Assembly: GCF_014641945.1 (NCBI RefSeq)
Contig: NZ_BMIJ01000003.1
Span: 310,001 to 374,000 of the forward strand
Length of the DNA stretch: 64,000 bases
DNA from: Marinobacterium zhoushanense
GTDB taxonomy: Bacteria; Pseudomonadota; Gammaproteobacteria; Pseudomonadales; Balneatricaceae
Direction of reading: 5' to 3'
Below, piece by piece: positions 62,856 to 64,000 of this stretch; position 1 is the stretch's first letter, and every line of letters begins with the position of its first letter. Made by a program: the position numbers and the translations under genes. The notes beneath the pieces are model-generated. The model was given only the letters and a program-made list of their open reading frames with translations. It was not told the origin of the DNA and ran no database searches.

Positions 62856-64000
62856 ATGCAGCGGCTTGAAACCTGGCTCAAGGAGAACCGGGTGACTGAG
62901 GTAGAGTGTGTTATCAGTGATCTGACCGGTATCGTCCGTGGCAAGATCTCGCCGGTCGATAAGTTTCTTTACGAGCGCGGGATGCACCTGCCCGAGAGTG
63001 TACTGTTGCAGACCGTGACCGGCGACTGGGTCGACGATGATATCTACTATTCACTGCTCGATCCCGCGGATATCGATATGGTCTGCCATCCCGACCCGGA
63101 TGCTACCTTTCTGCTGCCCTGGACACAGGAGCCGACCGCTCAGGTAATCCATGACACATACGACCGTGACGGCAACCCGATCGCGCTGTCGCCGCGTAAC
63201 GTGCTGAAGAAAGTACTGGCACTCTACGACGAAAAAGGCTGGAAACCGGTTGTGGCACCGGAGATGGAGTTCTACCTGACTCAGCGCTGTGCCGACCCGG
63301 ATGTGCCGCTGGTTCCGCCCATTGGACGCTCCGGCCGTCCCGAGACCGGGCGCCAGTCCTTCTCCATTGAGGCCGCTAACGAGTTTGACCCTCTGTTCGA
63401 GGATATGTACGACTGGTGCGAGTACCAGGGCCTCGAGATCGATACGCTGATCCACGAGGAGGGTACCGCACAGATGGAGATCAATTTCCTCCACGGCGAC
63501 CCGTTGATGCTGGCCGACCATGTTCAGGTGTTCAAGCGCACCATGCGTGAGGCGGCGATGAAGCATGGCGTATTGGCCACCTTTATGGCCAAACCGATCA
63601 GTAACGAACCTGGCAGCGCCATGCACCTTCATCAAAGCGTGCTGGATGTGAAAACCGGCAAGAACGTGTTCAGCGATCCCGATGGCAGCATGAGCGAGCT
63701 GTTCAAATACCACATAGGGGGAATGCAGCGTTATATCCCTGAGCTATTGCCCCTGCTGGCGCCTAATGTGAACTCGTTCCGCCGCTTTCTGCCGGATACC
63801 TCGGCACCGATCAACGTCGAATGGGGCTACGCTAACCGCACCTGTGGCTTGCGTATCCCGGAATCCAACGCTGACAACCAGCGCCTTGAGAACCGTCTGG
63901 CCGGCGCCGACGCCAACAGCTACCTGGCGATCGCCGCCAGCCTGCTGTGCGGCTATATGGGCATGATGGAGAAGATCGAGCCCTCAGCAGCCTGCATGGG
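62856..64000 (+). CDS. Second glutamine-synthetase-family enzyme (3' end outside window)
   Basis: The frame is open from ATG 62856 (GGGGGATCAG upstream) to the right edge, giving at least 381 residues. It starts MQRLETWLKENRVTEVECVISDLTGIVRGKISP. Metal and substrate motifs are present: APEMEFYLTQ, EEGTAQMEINF, GSAMHLHQSVLD, SFRRFLPDTSAPINVEWGYANRTCGLRIPES and NQRLENRLAGADANSYLAIAA. It differs clearly from the neighbouring puuA-like protein, so the two are likely a gamma-glutamylpolyamine synthetase pair with different substrates. Confidence 0.88.
   Translation, partial: MQRLETWLKENRVTEVECVISDLTGIVRGKISPVDKFLYERGMHLPESVLLQTVTGDWVDDDIYYSLLDPADIDMVCHPDPDATFLLPWTQEPTAQVIHDTYDRDGNPIALSPRNVLKKVLALYDEKGWKPVVAPEMEFYLTQRCADPDVPLVPPIGRSGRPETGRQSFSIEAANEFDPLFEDMYDWCEYQGLEIDTLIHEEGTAQMEINFLHGDPLMLADHVQVFKRTMREAAMKHGVLATFMAKPISNEPGSAMHLHQSVLDVKTGKNVFSDPDGSMSELFKYHIGGMQRYIPELLPLLAPNVNSFRRFLPDTSAPINVEWGYANRTCGLRIPESNADNQRLENRLAGADANSYLAIAASLLCGYMGMMEKIEPSAACM

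Overview
The window looks like chromosomal DNA of a metabolically versatile, probably marine-type gammaproteobacterium. This rests on a LiuR-controlled leucine operon with typical operators, an MmsR-type valine operon, an ECF sigma/ChrR lipid-stress cluster, HupE/UreJ and glutamine-synthetase-like polyamine genes. Genus cannot be fixed from the sequence. Most of the window is moderately GC-rich, dense and operon-organised. The first 2.3 kb and about 52.4-56.9 kb are more AT-rich and look acquired.

Layout. (1) 1-2.8 kb is an accessory edge: two nuclease genes and a membrane-protein gene separated by attC-like hairpins, so a stretch of integron gene cassettes. It ends in an IS110/IS1111 remnant, a methyltransferase 3' fragment and a copy of the 3' end of rhlE. 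(2) 2.9-6.5 kb: PilZ protein, CsbD, an inverted-repeat element, RhlE helicase, a long intergenic palindromic repeat and a DUF457 membrane protein. (3) 6.6-16.2 kb (minus): liuR-liuA-liuB-liuC-liuD-liuE, then an AhpD-like enzyme and an acyl-CoA synthetase, for leucine catabolism. liuD has an unusual duplicated start. (4) 16.5-21.3 kb (plus): a five-gene LIV-type ABC importer, divergent from liuR and preceded by a second LiuR-like operator. (5) 21.4-33.9 kb: an AraC regulator divergent from a valine/isoleucine pathway (mmsA, acyl-CoA dehydrogenase, enoyl-CoA hydratase, 3-hydroxyisobutyryl-CoA hydrolase, mmsB, prpE, SDR, thiolase, acyl-CoA synthetase). Regions 3-5 together take up branched-chain amino acids and convert them to acetyl-CoA, acetoacetate and propionyl-CoA.

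(6) 33.9-42.1 kb: an ECF sigma factor and ChrR-type anti-sigma factor lie among lipid-modifying genes (FAD oxidoreductase, DUF1365, cyclopropane-fatty-acid-synthase-like methyltransferase, SDR, two DUF3833 proteins, chalcone-isomerase-like protein, DUF2878, NTF2-like). Three promoter-like sites of the form TGATCC-N18-TA-rich box tie the three transcription units into one likely regulon. (7) 42.1-48.7 kb: HupE/UreJ plus anchor protein, LysR/MFS pair, a large lipoprotein and a TPR protein. (8) 48.7-52.4 kb (minus): hppD, maiA, a VOC protein and fahA for tyrosine degradation, without hmgA in the window.

(9) 52.4-56.9 kb: a TRAP substrate-binding remnant, then a two-gene unit I cannot assign: a 786-residue protein without recognised domains and a ComEC-like metallo-beta-lactamase lipoprotein. 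A perfect 16-bp palindrome lies just upstream. This is the best candidate for an undescribed system. (10) 57-64 kb: aldehyde dehydrogenase, inositol-monophosphatase-like enzyme, DUF1810, flavodoxin, a leucine-rich-repeat protein and two divergent glutamine-synthetase-like genes (the second cut by the window end), suggesting gamma-glutamylated polyamine metabolism. I saw no rRNA, tRNA, CRISPR array or integrase gene.
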